The notes: generated by a model not told the origin, from the letters alone. Positions 1-11,549 are shown, numbered from the stretch's first letter. The stretch is DNA of 64,000 bases from Siphonodentalium dalli (GCA_032622095.1 CP136061.1:8008734-8072733); one strand, 5' to 3'. Made by a program: numbers and translations.

Positions 1-472
1 AAACCAACATTTACCACACCATCATGGCCGACGGGGTTGTTTCAAAAGTATATCAGTAATAATTTTCTGATTACGATTATCAGATCCGGCAAATTCTGAA
101 TTCACCCATTGCAATTAAATTAATATGGAAATGTGTGGGAATAAAAGCTCTCTCTTCTGAAGCATTTGGGTCATCTCTGACACCAACCATTTCAAATTCA
201 CGAAAGTTTCAGGTCTTTTATAGCCGTATCTGTTATTCCATAAACGTATTAACAGGCAACTTAGAGTCATCTATTATTTTTGAAAACAGACATTGGGCAA
301 ATTTCATACTACTATGCCACTAGTGTAATAGGACTGGATGACACGTAATTCTCACCAGGGTGGAATAAAAAACTGTGTATTCATACTTATTGTGGTTTGA
401 TACAATTGCTCCAAGAATAGAAATGTGCCCTCTCAATGAAAATAAACAAAGCCTTGTTCATATGGTATTAAG
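1..472. other. Gene-free AT-rich stretch
   Basis: No convincing gene, RNA or transposon end is visible. The one open frame (135-323, plus) begins only at a GTG and shows no domain, so it is not annotated. Confidence 0.6.
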
Positions 473-616
473 AAATAAATCATGTTCAGCTGTAAACTGA
501 ATTCAGGTAAATAAATCATGTTCAGCTGTACACTGAATTCAGGTAAATAAATCATGTTCAGCTGTACACTGAATTCAGGTAAATAAATCATGTTCAGCTG
601 TACACTGAATTCAGGT
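473..616. repeat. 36-bp minisatellite, 4 copies
   Basis: Four head-to-tail 36-bp units begin at 473, 509, 545 and 581. Each runs from AAATAAATCATG through TTCAGCTG to GAATTCAGGT. The copies are almost identical; the first has GTAAAC where the others have GTACAC. The near identity points to recent expansion. Confidence 0.95.
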
Positions 617-1658
617 AAAGTATCGTTTTCCGGATCCGCATAGAATTAGTGATAATTTTATTTTTTTTATTTTGCAAAGAAATTACTCGCAAGTGAAAGT
701 ATCCATAGACCAAGTCAGTCATTATAGAGGGTATCACCCCCTCCCCCTGAATCCTGAACACCAGTTAATTTTGGGGGGTGAATCCTGAATACATCTTAAG
801 AAATAATATGCGATAAATGACATACAAATTGACTGTTTTAATATACCGGTTAATTAAAAGTTTGGAATTGGAACACAAATCAAATATAGAAACCGGATTG
901 ATACTTTGATTGATACTTTATTCTCATGATTACAAATGAATATTGAGAAATAGAGAGTGATATTTACAAAAGGATATGAAGATATATACACATACTATAT
1001 ACATGTCTCCGGTGCAATGGGGAAATCGAGATTACACTAAACAATTTTGTTTGTTTGTTTGTTTTTTTTTGTACGAAGACTTTACAGTACGTTTTTCTAC
1101 GCGAATTCCGAAATGGATCATGAGTCGAGTTGGATTCGAAGTACGACGGTAATTGTGTATTTAATTACGTTAATCGTCTATAAACAGATGTGAGTTATAT
1201 ACCAGTATGTTAATTAAATGTTGTTCCTGGTAGTATTCATAAAATTGGGCATAATGATTCTATTCACTCAGTGCAGATACTCGGTGAATGGAGCTGCATG
1301 GAATTACATTTCGCCTGGTATCGCTGTCAGTGTCAAGCTTAGCTTCGCGATCACACTGTGTTATTGCTTTTACCTATCGACTGTCTCTGTGTTGGTCAGT
1401 AGGTCATTTGCGACCTGGCATAAGTGTGATTTGCTAACAGCTGGTTGATATCGATTATTTTATAGTCATGATAATTTTTGCTAGGTGCACCATCATCAAC
1501 AGTAATTATACAATATATTAATTAATATTAATTAAGACCTATAGTTTAAATTAACTTGAAAATTAAGTGATCAGTTTTTAAAATTTTCAATACATATAAC
1601 TTGATATCACTAGCATATATACATAACAACCCTACTTGGTGTGTTTGCATCTACCATA
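617..1658. other. Gene-free stretch with simple repeats
   Basis: A TTTG/poly-T simple repeat lies near 1047-1070. The piece at about 718-795 (a GGGTATCACCCCC core followed by GAATCCTGAA) is similar, in reverse orientation, to 4430-4560, so it is probably a dispersed repeat. A 76-residue hydrophobic frame at 1218-1448 has no start context or homology that I recognise. Confidence 0.5.
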
Positions 1659-1770
1659 TTAACCCTTTGAACCCTGCCCCCCCCCCCACAACGATCGACA
1701 CCCTGACCCTGGGCTCCCAGTGGTATTTTTATATTGTGGCCAGTGTTTAGATGTATGGTGTTGTTTATAT

Positions 1771-2560
1771 GTTCAAGTGGTGTCACATTTCTGAAACGTT
1801 AGATGTATGTTCCCCATGGACCACTGATTATTTTACGATCTGGTTACATTGCCACGTGGTCACTCCCTGGTAACGGTTGCCTATGCATCTACCCGATATT
1901 GAAAGTAAAATACAATTATAGCTTTTACGGTCGTAATTCAGCCCAAGGAAATGGCGTTTTTGATGCAGTCAACACCCTATTGTGAAATTTGAGATATATC
2001 TGGCCAGAAGTCTGATCCTAACTTGTATTTAAGGGTAGCAACTAAGCAAATACCCGAAATGATCGAATGACACCATTGCCCTGTGAATCCAATTGTATTA
2101 TGCCCCAATTTAGACATTCTTGTCATGCACATGCTGATGGTTATGTTCAAATGGTGCTACAGGTCTGAAATTTTACAGGTATGTTCCCATGGGCCACTGT
2201 GTATTGCTTTTAGAACGGTATACTTTGCCACACGATCACTCCCTGGTAACGGTTTCTAAGCAACTACCCGGAACTGGAAGTATAATGCAATTATAGCTTA
2301 TAGCGTCGTATAATTCCGCGCTAAGAAACGGAATTTTCTATGCAGTCAATACCCTATTGTGAAACTGGAGATACATCAGGTCAGAATGAACCTACATGTA
2401 GTTTGTATTTAACGGTATCAATGGTTGCTAAGCATACAGCCAAAGTGATTAAATGACAACACTTCCCTGTGCATTCAATGGCATTACGTCCCGTTTTAGA
2501 AATCGCATAAAAGGCACGGTGATGGTCAAGTTCAAATGGTGCCACGAGTCTTAAACTTTA
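1771..2560. repeat. Diverged internal tandem duplication, period about 380 bp
   Basis: The start GTTCAARTGGTG recurs at 1771, 2145 and 2530, giving periods of 374 and 385 bp. Two full copies and about 30 bp of a third are visible. Shared landmarks are CACTCCCTGGTAACGGTT and ACCCTATTGTGAAA. The copies differ by many substitutions and small indels, so the duplication is old. It lies wholly inside the piggyBac-like element. Confidence 0.85.
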
Positions 2561-2780
2561 CATAATTGCTCAATAATGCACGATTTGACCACGTGTTTGT
2601 AATGTGCACGCGCAAGTAGATCGGACTAGATGGTATTGTGAACATGCAATTCATTTCCACAGTACTACTTTGGTGCAATGTCAAAACGTGCAGCTGTATA
2701 ACGCAAAGTTATGTACTATGGAGATCATTGATGTGATTGTATCATTTCACAAAAATCCATACATTTATCATTTTATCCTA

Positions 2781-3006
2781 TGCGCATGCGCGAAACAAAT
2801 CGACTCAAATAAGAAACTGCGTGTGCCTTCCTCGCATGTGACATAACATAGCACTGGTTATGTATTCAATACTAATTTAAACCAAATAGAGTGATCGAAA
2901 TGATGTCTTATCTACAATCCTGGGAAACCGCGCAACAATGTAGAGCTTTACCCGAATCGCTTCAAATAATGTACGTTTGTTGAATTCTGCGCTGTGCGCA
3001 TGCGCG
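2781..3006. promoter_or_regulatory. Two NRF-1-type palindromic sites
   Basis: TGCGCATGCGCG occurs at 2781-2792 and again at 2995-3006. Both are exact matches to the animal NRF-1 consensus YGCGCAYGCGCR. They sit in AT-rich DNA within the piggyBac-like element, about 200 bp apart. Whether any promoter is here is not shown. Confidence 0.35.
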
Positions 3007-3164
3007 TGTTTTTCTACCCCAACTAGTCGGCAACAAACTCATACACATGCACCCATGGAACTGCTGAAGATCCTTGGGATCATTTACATATATATAAGTG
3101 GATATACCAATGGTTATAACATGTATACACATGCTACATAGGTTTATGATGTCACTGAATGCTG

Positions 3165-3227
3165 CTGGTCGCTTTTGCGGCCAGTCGGGTGTATGAACGT
3201 TTTCTGGCTGGCCGCTTTTGCGGCCAG
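3165..3227. repeat. Pair of 20-nt CG-rich hairpins
   Basis: At 3165-3184 and 3208-3227, two copies of an 8-bp stem with a TTTT loop (CTGGYCGC, TTTT, GCGGCCAG) lie in direct repeat 43 bp apart. Each is followed by TCGGGT. The second copy is perfectly paired. They abut the right terminus of the piggyBac-like element and may be subterminal transposase sites. Confidence 0.8.
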
Positions 3228-3528
3228 TCGGGTTCAAAGGGTTAAGGGTTGATCTGCTGATGATGCATATCATAAAAATTTCCAGTAGTACCGGTAGTAC
3301 CCATATGAATATGCAGCACTCCATGTCACACATAGTGCAGTATGTTGATTATAATCTGCATAATGCACATGTATGGCATAGCATGGTGCATATTGATGCC
3401 AGTCAATGGTTACTGCATGCATTTAGTATATCAAGTTCACATTAGAATGAAGCGGGGGGGGGGGGGGTAATAATAACATATTTAAAACCAAGTACCGTGT
3501 AAAGTAACGGTGGAGTATGGAAAGTAAT

Positions 3529-4254
3529 TCAAGATTGTGGTACATTAGAGAGATCCTTATGAACCTTCCTCATGAGCTTGCATACTTGGTTTAGAGTTGA
3601 TGGGTTTTGTGAATTCAAAATTTCGTTCATCATCATAATGTTTGCTTTTCCACGGTATTTTTCTGGGACGATTTTCTCCCTTATTTGTCTATATTTTGTA
3701 CATTCTAGTAAATAATGAAACTCATCTCCAATCATTTTGTGTGGTACATAGGGGACACTATCTTTATGATTTGTCCCATTCCATCTCCCAGTTTCAATTG
3801 GGAGGTTATGATTAGCTGTTCTGAGTCTACAGAATTCAGTTCTGTTTCTATTTTCTAGGGTATCCAAATATTTTTCAAAATTGATATTGTGTTTGAATAT
3901 ACGATATATGTCACGTTCGGTTGCCCACTTAATTTTATAGTCCCTGATAAGGCTTCTTTTCACACAGTCTAAAAATTGGTCTGCACAGTCCAATTTACCA
4001 GCAGTCAATAATTGGGGTTGGTCGCAGCTAGACAAGATTTCTTTAATTTCTCTTGTCCACTTAAAGGTGCGTTCATTTGCTTCACTTAAAAGTTTCAGTG
4101 TTAACTCATAGAGGACTTTCCCATATCGTTTATTGGGCATGTTTATAACTTTCGACCAATATTTCAAAAGTCTTAATTTTATTGTGAGTTCCAATGGGAA
4201 TCTTCCTGATTCACCATAAATCATATAATTGGGGGTTGATTGTTTCAAATTCAC
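3529..4254 (-). pseudogene. LINE reverse transcriptase, 3' (C-terminal) fragment
   Basis: The minus-strand frame of about 241 codons matches the C-terminal part of non-LTR retrotransposon ORF2 proteins common in marine invertebrates. Visible landmarks are YGESGRFPLE near the start, then FCRLRTANHNLPIETGRW, then GDEFHYLLEC, which is the end of the zinc-knuckle-like region after the RT domain. The paired cysteines normally just before GDEFH are replaced (VPYVPHK), so the site is damaged. Homology begins abruptly near 4254, and upstream codons are unrelated up to a stop at 4297-4299. That is the 5' truncation typical of LINE insertion. No poly(A) or microsatellite tail is evident below 3529. It is a dead fragment. 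Confidence 0.8.
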
Positions 4255-4736
4255 GACCGAAGAGACGCCGGTCGCGTTATGGGCGTTATGAGGCCGTTAT
4301 GATACGATTACTGATACTTTATGATGGCATGGTGGTCGAATATGCCCAAGAAGCTATTCTACCCACTCATTCATACAGATAACTAGCACAAAATATTATT
4401 TTGCGCCATCAAAACCTGCGTCCAAGATGTTTTGCTTGAACCCGAATACCAGTTAATTCGTGGGTATGAATCTCGCGTACAGCTTCAAAACACCCTGAAT
4501 CCCGCGTACCGAAAGAGGGGGGGGGGGGGGGTGATACCCTCATTATACAATGTACAGATTAGTGTGTGACGCAGGATCGGTAAATTAAATACAATAACCA
4601 CGTGTAGGAAGAAATTAAAACAACGTCATGTCAGTTACGTAATTCTTAATTTAAAGAAACAAAATCCAACAACGAGCCTTTGATGCCCGGTGATATATCA
4701 TATGCTAACATGTCACAACACTCAAAACGGTGAGAA
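4255..4736. other. Gene-free stretch upstream of the Gly-rich exon
   Basis: It contains a poly-G run near 4518-4533 and, at 4430-4560, the inverted relative of 718-795. No gene is visible. Confidence 0.55.
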
Positions 4737-4747
4737 TATATAAAAAG
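4737..4747 (+). promoter_or_regulatory. TATA box for the Gly-rich secreted protein
   Basis: TATATAAAAAG lies 44-54 bases before the ATG at 4791. A start of transcription about 30 bases downstream would leave a 5' leader of roughly 20-30 nt. This is inferred from position and sequence only. Confidence 0.5.
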
Positions 4748-4790
4748 CTAGAACTTACACCAGTCGATCTTTGCTTATGACAATAGAGAC

Positions 4791-5087
4791 ATGAATACTT
4801 GGATAATTTTGTCGCTTTTAGCGAGCGTTTTTGCTGGATTGTGTTCGTCGTTCCATGGTGGTTCTCTCGGTGGTTCTCTCGACGTCACTCTCGGCGGCTC
4901 TCTCGGTGGTTCTCTCGGCTCCCTCGGTGGTTCTCTCGGTGGTTCACTTAGAGGTTCATTACGTGGTCGCAATGGTCGTATTAGCGGGAGGTTCGGAGGA
5001 AGATTTGGTGGCAGAAGAGGGTGGGGCAGACGGAGCGGACGGCGCGGACGAAACAGGGACGGAGGAATGGTTAACGATCTGTGGCAG
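4791..5087 (+). CDS. Secreted glycine-rich protein, probable first exon
   Basis: Ninety-nine codons start at the ATG at 4791, just after a TATA box. Residues 1 to about 20 (MNTWIILSLLASVFAGLCSS) form a clear signal peptide. GGSL repeats follow (about residues 23-53), and then an Arg/Gly-rich tract with GRFGG and RRG motifs to about residue 90. At 5087/5088 the sequence CAG|GTTAGA is a plausible splice donor in phase 0. Read without splicing, the frame ends at 5111 after eight unrelated residues. A phase-0 acceptor preceding another Gly-rich exon occurs at 13189, so I infer one gene of about 272 residues with an 8.1-kb intron. Gly-rich secreted proteins occur in shell matrix, byssus, mucus and antimicrobial secretions. 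Which of these applies cannot be told. Confidence 0.65.
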
Positions 5088-5290
5088 GTTAGACTAACCC
5101 TTTATTTATAAAACAAATTTCTCCCATCAGTTATAAAAGTATACATCGAAATGATCCTATTATTTATCTGGAGGGATTTTCGGCGAATGCAAGCAGACGA
5201 CATAAACTACAAATACAGAGGGATTCCGAATCATTTGATGGGAAATGTTTAGATAATGAGTTCAACAATATGACTGTTTCGTCCACTTAT

Positions 5291-5361
5291 CACCATATTA
5301 GTATTACTCGAGATCACCATATTAGTATTACTCGAGATCACCATATTAGTATTACTCGAGG
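5291..5361. repeat. 24-bp tandem repeat, 3 copies
   Basis: CACCATATTAGTATTACTCG plus a short AGAT linker is repeated three times without mismatch at 5291, 5315 and 5339. The last copy ends AGGT. Confidence 0.95.
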
Positions 5362-5475
5362 TAACTTATTTTTTTCAATTCAATTCTTTAATCTCAATAA
5401 ACCAATAAACATGGTACCTGAGATATACAAATTTAACTACAAATACATGAGAAAAGCACATTTAACATAATTATA

Positions 5476-6269
5476 TACACTCTTATGACTAATGTGCAGG
5501 CTTTCTACACACAGTGTGTTATTATGTGTAGCCCTGCTACACAATCATTATTCAATTTTGATGTAGTATATGTGTAGTTTTATGTTACTACACAAATTGT
5601 GTAACAATTTGTACACAATAAATGGGCCAATTTCTACACATTTATACACACTGGTGTGCATACAATCAACACATATTCCTTACACATTTTGTGTAGAGTC
5701 TTACACATATAAATCGTAGACAAGAATGTAAGTTCAGTATTCCAAACTGTGGGTATATAGTATTGATGACACGTGGATATTTATATGTTAAAACTATCAT
5801 GGCGTACAATGGTATGTAATATTTTGCTCTGTCATGTGTGAGGTTTCGTTTTAAATGAACAAACCAGGGTCGTGGCGTGGTTGCATAATATTGGTATTAC
5901 CGTATTACTATCATTTAAACGAGTCTGTTCGCCATGAACGTTTTAACAAAAAATCCTCATATATCATTAATACTACACCCACAAGTCGGAATTCTGAACT
6001 TACGTTCCTTGTCTACGATCGCCGTAGATTGTATTCCAAAACAAATACTCAAACAATATGGTCGTCATGTAGCAGACTATGAAACTGAAGGCACATCAAT
6101 GCGCATGCTCTACGTTCTTACACAATTGTGTGTAACAAAATATACACATTATTTGTAGAACGGTCCTTGGTCAATGTATTTGTATGTAAAACTACACATT
6201 GCTATGTGTATTAACCGGGTTTACACATTTGATGTGTAATCGTTTCTACACATTAGTTATAAGAGTGTA
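5476..6269. mobile_element. TIR element with TACACA/TGTGTA subterminal repeats
   Basis: The left end, TACACTCTTATGACTAATGT, is matched in reverse by ACATTAGTTATAAGAGTGTA at the right end, with one mismatch. Dense TACACA and TGTGTA motifs in both orientations fill about 250 bp inside the left end and 150 bp inside the right end, as expected of transposase-binding subterminal repeats. The roughly 790-bp body has no transposase. If the outer TA is the target duplication, the termini begin CACTCTT. The superfamily is uncertain. Confidence 0.75.
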
Positions 6270-6533
6270 ATAGTATATGTAATGTTAATGTATTCATTGA
6301 AGGCACATAACTTATGTTATGAAACCCTTAGGTGCGAATGAGACTCTTCCCTATGCGTCAGTACTGTGAATATCGCAACCTTGTTGATATTGGATCATTG
6401 AAAATAATAACAAAAATAGAAAAAAATAATTGAATAAAAAGATAAAGACAAAGTAAGAGTGGATGTGCCCGTTACTATATACAGACTATCTATATATTTA
6501 TTTGAAACACTGTAATGAAGGGTTAATCAATGA

Positions 6534-6990
6534 TATTGTGTATTTATTTGTATGCAAGTGAGTACGATGCACTGGTAGTGGGTGTCGGTATAGGCCGGTA
6601 CTGAATGACAATGTTGTGTATTTATTTGTATGCAAGTGAGTACGATGCACTGGTAGTGGGTGTCGGTACGCCGGTACTGAATGACCATGTTGTGTATTTA
6701 TGTGTATACAAGTGAGTACCGATACACTGGTAGTGGGTGTCGGTACCCGGTACTGAGTGACCGTATTATGTATTTATGTGTATACAAGTGAGAACCGATA
6801 CACTGGTAGTGGGTGTCGGTACCCGGTACTGAGTGACCGTATTATGTATTTATGTGTATACAAGTGAGTACCGATACACTGGTAGTGGGTGTCGGTACGC
6901 CGGTACCGAATGACCATATTGTGTATTTATGTGTATACAAGTGAGTACCGATACACTGGTAGTGGGTGTCGGTAAGCCGGTACTGAGTGA
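6534..6990. repeat. 76-bp minisatellite, about 6 copies
   Basis: Units contain GTGTATTTATGTGTATACAA, GTGAGTACCGATACACTGG and TAGTGGGTGTCGGTA. Successive starts are about 76 bp apart. The last copies grade into the GC-rich 43-bp array that follows, sharing CCGGTAC and GGTAC words. Confidence 0.9.
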
Positions 6991-7473
6991 CGGTACATTG
7001 GTAGCGGGTGACGGTGCGCTGGTCGTGAGAACCGGTACGCCGGTAGAGGATGATGGTACACCGGTAGCGGTGACGGTACACTGGTCGTGAGGATGATGGT
7101 ACACGGGGCCGTGGATGACGGTACACCGGTAGCGGTGACGGTACACCGATAGAGGATGATGGTACACGGGGCCGTGGATGACGGTACACTGGTAGAGGAT
7201 GGTGGTACACGGGCCGTGGATGACGGTACACTGGTAGAGGATGATGGTACACGGGCCGTGGATGACGGTACACGGGGCCGTGGATGATGGTACGCGGGGC
7301 GGTGGATGACGGTACACCGGTAGAGGATGATGGTACACGGGGCCGTGGATGACGATACACCGGTAGAGGATGATGGTACACGGGGCCGTGGATGACGGTA
7401 CACGGGGCCGTGGATGATGGTACACCGGTAGAGGATGATGGTACACGGGGCCGTGGATGACGATACACCAGTA
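6991..7473. repeat. 43-bp GC-rich minisatellite, block 1
   Basis: The unit reads GGTACACCGGTAGAGGATGA then TGGTACACGGGGCCGTGGATGAC in two half-units. About 11 copies are present, with half-unit insertions and deletions. The opposite strand gives long Pro/His/Ser-rich frames that are by-products of the repeat. Confidence 0.95.
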
Positions 7474-7856
7474 AAGACTTAGATCAAGTTTGCTCCAAAC
7501 ACTACATGACAGACTTTAGTGTAGAAATAAGACTAAGATACATACTATAATTTCCCTTGTATTATTTATGTATCAATGTATGGAATTAAAAGATGTGTTT
7601 TTATCTGCCACAGTACATTTAATACTAGGGAATGTAGAACTCAGTTATTCACAAAATCCATCTTTGACTATAACCAACCCATATAAAAAAACACCATGGC
7701 TGTAGCCCCATGATTTGAAGTAACTGACGACTTTTGAAGTAAAGAGTTTTTAAAGAGCGTTTTTGTCTTCTTCGAAGACTATATATTGACTAAATAACGG
7801 AGTTATTCAGAAATGAAAAAAAATAATACAAACATTCAAAGAGAGTTTTTATTTCC
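7474..7856. repeat. 383-bp direct duplication, copy 1
   Basis: This segment, from AAGACTTAGATCAAG to GAGAGTTTTTATTTCC, is repeated at 9176-9559 with only a handful of changes. It separates the two blocks of the 43-bp minisatellite. It contains no gene. The ends are not TG...CA, and no primer site or polypurine tract is seen, so it is not obviously an LTR. Confidence 0.9.
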
Positions 7857-8540
7857 GCCATCCTCTACCGGTGTACCGTGGATGACGGTACACCGGTAGA
7901 GGATGATGGTACACGGGGCCGTGGATGACGGTACACGGGGTCGTGGACGACGGTACACCGGTAGAGGATGATGGTACACGGGGCCGTGGGTGACGGTACA
8001 TTGGTCGTGAGAACCGGTACACCGGTAGAGGATGATGGTACACGGGGCCGTGGATGACGGTACACCGGTAGAGGATGATGGTACACGGGGCCGTGGATGA
8101 CGGTACACCGGTAGAGGTAACGGTACACTGGTCGTGATTACCGGTACACTATAGTCGTGGATGACGGTACACCGGTAGAGGATGATGGTACACGGGGCCG
8201 TGGATGACGGTACACCGGTAGAGGATGATGGTACACGGGGCCGTGGATGACGGTACACCGGTAGAGGATGATGGTACACGGGGCCGTGGGTGACGGTACA
8301 CCGGTAGAGGTGACGGTACACTGGTCGTGATTACCGGTACACTATAGTCGTGGATGACGGTACACCGGTAGAGGATGATGGTACACGGGGCCGTGGATGA
8401 CGGTACACCGGTAGAGGATGATGGTACACGGGGCCGTGGATGACGGTACACCGGTAGCGGGTGACGGTACACTGGTCATGAGAACCCGTACGCGGGTAGA
8501 GGATGATGGCAAACTGGTAGTGGGTGACGGTATATTGGTC
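7857..8540. repeat. 43-bp GC-rich minisatellite, block 2
   Basis: Same unit as at 6991-7473, about 16 copies. Interspersed CTGGTCGTGATTACCGGTAC variants recur at about 8129 and 8323, a higher-order repeat of about 194 bp. Confidence 0.95.
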
Positions 8541-8774
8541 TGACAATTTCCATCACGTATACGGAATTCAAGGAAACATTACATGTTTTATTTGACTTTT
8601 GTCTTACAATTCATTCTGAATTATTCTGAGAAACTGAACAACATATAACATGTAAAGCGCATCTAAAAAAGACATATATCCTTGTCAATTCCAAGTAAAG
8701 CATGGTATACCGCACTTACAATATCATCTGGTAAATCCCGGTGTATTATCATTACATACACAACATTAACCAAT

Positions 8775-9061
8775 GTTTCTTACAATTGTTAGGACATAAA
8801 ACAAAACATCCATTACCCTGCAGGGAGCCCCACACATATATATAAGCACATAGAAGAGTGTCGTCTGCTCATGTTTGTCTGGGGCTCTGTATGGGTGAAA
8901 TTATAAAATTGCTAAAGAATACAAGAAAAAATTATTAAAATTGTAAAAAATTGTTAGGCCAATGCATTCTCTTATATATGCGAGGCGACCTATGGTCGAC
9001 TCGCATATATAAGAGAATGCATTGGCACAGGGTACGACTGGATTTGATATGGCGGGTCACA
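8775..9061. mobile_element. 5'-truncated copy of the TGTGACCCGCC hairpin MITE
   Basis: It matches the right two thirds of the element at 56311-56770: the CTGCAGGGAGCCCC block, an AT-rich linker, one full 69-bp hairpin (8958-9026), and the terminus GGCGGGTCACA ending at 9061, followed by TATA. The left terminus and left hairpin are missing. The usual AAATCCCGAC between hairpin and terminus is shortened. Confidence 0.85.
8958..9026. repeat. 69-bp hairpin module (family entry)
   Basis: Two 33-bp arms (GCCAATGCATTCTC to GCGAGGCGACC) pair with one mismatch around a 3-nt loop. Full 69-bp copies lie at 8958-9026, 12407-12475, 12554-12622, 47121-47189, 55453-55521, 56363-56431 and 56650-56718. A 59-bp copy with a deleted centre is at 42588-42646. 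Right half-arms alone are at 46868-46900 and 55347-55374. All copies are nearly identical. Confidence 0.95.
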
Positions 9062-9175
9062 TATATACAGCAGGGATGGTGCTAATAAGGTCTTAGTTTT
9101 CAGATTGATTGGACTCCACCTTGCAGAGTTGTTTCCATTTTGGATTTGGTTGTAATGTGTTTTGTAGGTTCAGCG

Positions 9176-9559
9176 AAGACTTAGATCAAGTTTGCTCCAA
9201 ACACTACATGACAGACTTTAGTGTAGAAATAAGACTAAGATACATACTATAATTTCCCTTGTATTATTTATGTATCAATGTATGGAATTAAAAGATGTGT
9301 TTTTATCTGCCACATTACATTTAATACTAGGGAATGTAGAACTCAGTTATTCACAAAATCCATCTTTGACTATAACCAACCCATATAAAAAAACACCATG
9401 GCTGTAGCCCCATGATTTGAAGTAAGTGACGACTTTTGAAGTAAAGAGTTTTTAAAAAGCGTTTTTGTCTTCTTCGAAGAAATAAATATTGACTAAATAA
9501 CGGAGATATTCAGAAATGAAAAAAAATAATACAAACATTCAAAGAGAGTTTTTATTTCC
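9176..9559. repeat. 383-bp direct duplication, copy 2
   Basis: Nearly identical to 7474-7856, offset by 1702-1703 bp. Here it is followed by unrelated DNA and then the 45-bp array, so only the segment itself was duplicated. Confidence 0.9.
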
Positions 9560-9609
9560 AATAATTGATTTTTCAGAGGTGGTACCAGAGTACATCCCGT
9601 TTTACACCA

Positions 9610-11455
9610 ATGTTTTACCAGAGTATAATCTGTTACATTGTGGACCCTTTGACCCATGACATGCAGAGTATAATCTGTTACATTGTGGACCTATTGACCC
9701 ATGACATGCAGAGTATAATCTGTTACATTGTGGACCTATTGACCCATGCCATGCAGTGACGTGGTTACATTGTGGACCTATTGACCCATGACATGCAGAG
9801 TATAATCTGTTACATTGTGGACCTATTGACCCATGACATGCAGAGTATAATCTGTTACATTGTGGACCTATTGACCCATGACATGCAGAGTATAATCGGT
9901 TACATTGTGGACCTATTGACCCATGTTACATTGTGGACCTATTGACCCATGTCATGCAGAGTATAATCAGTTACATTGTGGACATATTGACCCATGTTAC
10001 ATTGTGGACATATTGACCCATGCCATGCAGAGTATAATCAGTTACATTGTGGACCTATTGACCCATGTTACATTGTGGACCTATTGACCCATGCCATGCA
10101 GAGTATAATCTGTTACATTGTGGACCTATTGACACATGACATGCCGTTACATTGTGGACCTATTGACCCATGACATGGTGTTACCAGAGTATAATCTGCT
10201 ACATTGTGGACCTATTGACACATGACATGCCGTTATATTGTGGACCTATTGACCCATGACATGGTGTTACCAGAGTATAATATGGTACATTGTTGACCTA
10301 TTGACCCATGCCATGCCGTTATATTGTGGACCTATTGACACATGACATGGTGTTACCAGAGTATAATCTGTTACATTGTGGACCTATTCACCCATGTTAC
10401 ATTGTGGACCTATTGACCCATGACATGCAAAGTATAATCTGTTACATTATGGACTTATTGACCCATGACATGCATAGTATAATCTGTTACATTGTGGACC
10501 TATTGACCCATGACATGCAGTGACGTGGTTACATTGTGGACCTATTGATCCATGACATGCAGAGTATAATCTGTTACATTGTGGACCTATTGACCCATGA
10601 CATGCAGAGTATAATCTGTTACATTGTGGACCTATTGACCCATGCCGTGCAGTGACGTGGTTACAGTGTGGACCTATTGACCCATGACATGCAGAGTATA
10701 ATCTGTTACATTGTGGACATATTGACCCATGACATGCAGAGTATAATCTGTTACATTGTGGACATATTGACCCATGCCGTGCAGTGACGTGGTTACACTG
10801 TGGACCTATTGACCCATGACATGCAGAGTATAATCTGTTACATTGTGGACCTATTGACCCATGACATGCAGAGTATAATCAGTTACATTGTGGACATATT
10901 GACCCATGTTACATTGTGGACCTATTGACCCATGACATGCAGTTACATTGTGGACCTATTGACCCATAACATGGTGTTACCAGAGTATAATCAGTTACAT
11001 TGTGGACCTATTGACCCATGTTACACTGTGGACCTATTGACCCATGACATGCAGTTACATTGTGAACATATTGACCCATGACATGCAGAGTATAATCAGT
11101 TACATTGTGGACCTATTGACCCATGTTACATTGTGGACCTATTGACCCATGTTACATTGTGGACCTATTGACACATGACATGCAGTTACATTGTGAACAT
11201 ATTGACCCATGACATGCAGAGTATAATCTGTTACATTGTGGACCTATTGACCCATGACATGCAGAGTATAATCTGTTACATTGTGGACCTATTGACCCAT
11301 GACATGCCGTTACATTATGGAACAATTGACCCATGACATGGTGTTACCAGAGTATAATCAGTTACATTGTGGACCTATTGAGTATAATCAGTTACATTGT
11401 GGACCTATTGACCTATTGACCTATTGACCTATTGACCCATGACATGCCGTGACGT
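9610..11455. repeat. 45-bp minisatellite, about 1.8 kb
   Basis: The unit is GAGTATAATCTGTTACATTG followed by TGGACCTATTGACCCATGACATGCA. A 26-bp sub-unit (GTTACATTGTGGACC with ATTGACCCAT) also occurs alone or doubled, and GTGACGTGG or GGTGTTACCA inserts mark higher-order variants. The array ends with four short CTATTGAC copies near 11400. Confidence 0.95.
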
Positions 11456-11549
11456 GGTTGATGCGTGGGATTTAGAATCTTTCAAGAAACTGATAGACAG
11501 ATATCCTGGATGACAGGAAATATGGATGTGACATTGTTTTCAGTATTAT

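Larger units (their letters stand above)
1663..3241. mobile_element. Non-autonomous piggyBac-like transposon with TTAA target sites
   Basis: The element starts CCCTTTGAACCC and ends GGGTTCAAAGGG, a perfect 12-bp terminal inverted repeat. It is bounded by TTAA on both sides (1659-1662 and 3242-3245). TTAA target duplication with a CCC-initial terminus is the signature of piggyBac. The 1579-bp interior has no transposase; instead it holds a diverged tandem duplication (from 1771), two CG-rich palindromic sites and two 20-nt hairpins next to the right end. It is therefore presumably mobilised in trans. The family call is inferred from termini and target site only. Confidence 0.75.

Noticed and set aside
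1218-1448. 76-codon hydrophobic ORF
   Set aside because: No promoter, signal-peptide layout, homology or downstream signal supports it; length is within chance expectation.
6842-8546. Pro/His/Ser-rich minus-strand ORFs
   Set aside because: They are read-through of the 43-bp and 76-bp minisatellites in all frames.
7474-9559. LTR retrotransposon with 383-bp LTRs
   Set aside because: Ends are not TG...CA, no primer-binding site, polypurine tract or gag/pol is present, and the region between is minisatellite and a MITE fragment.
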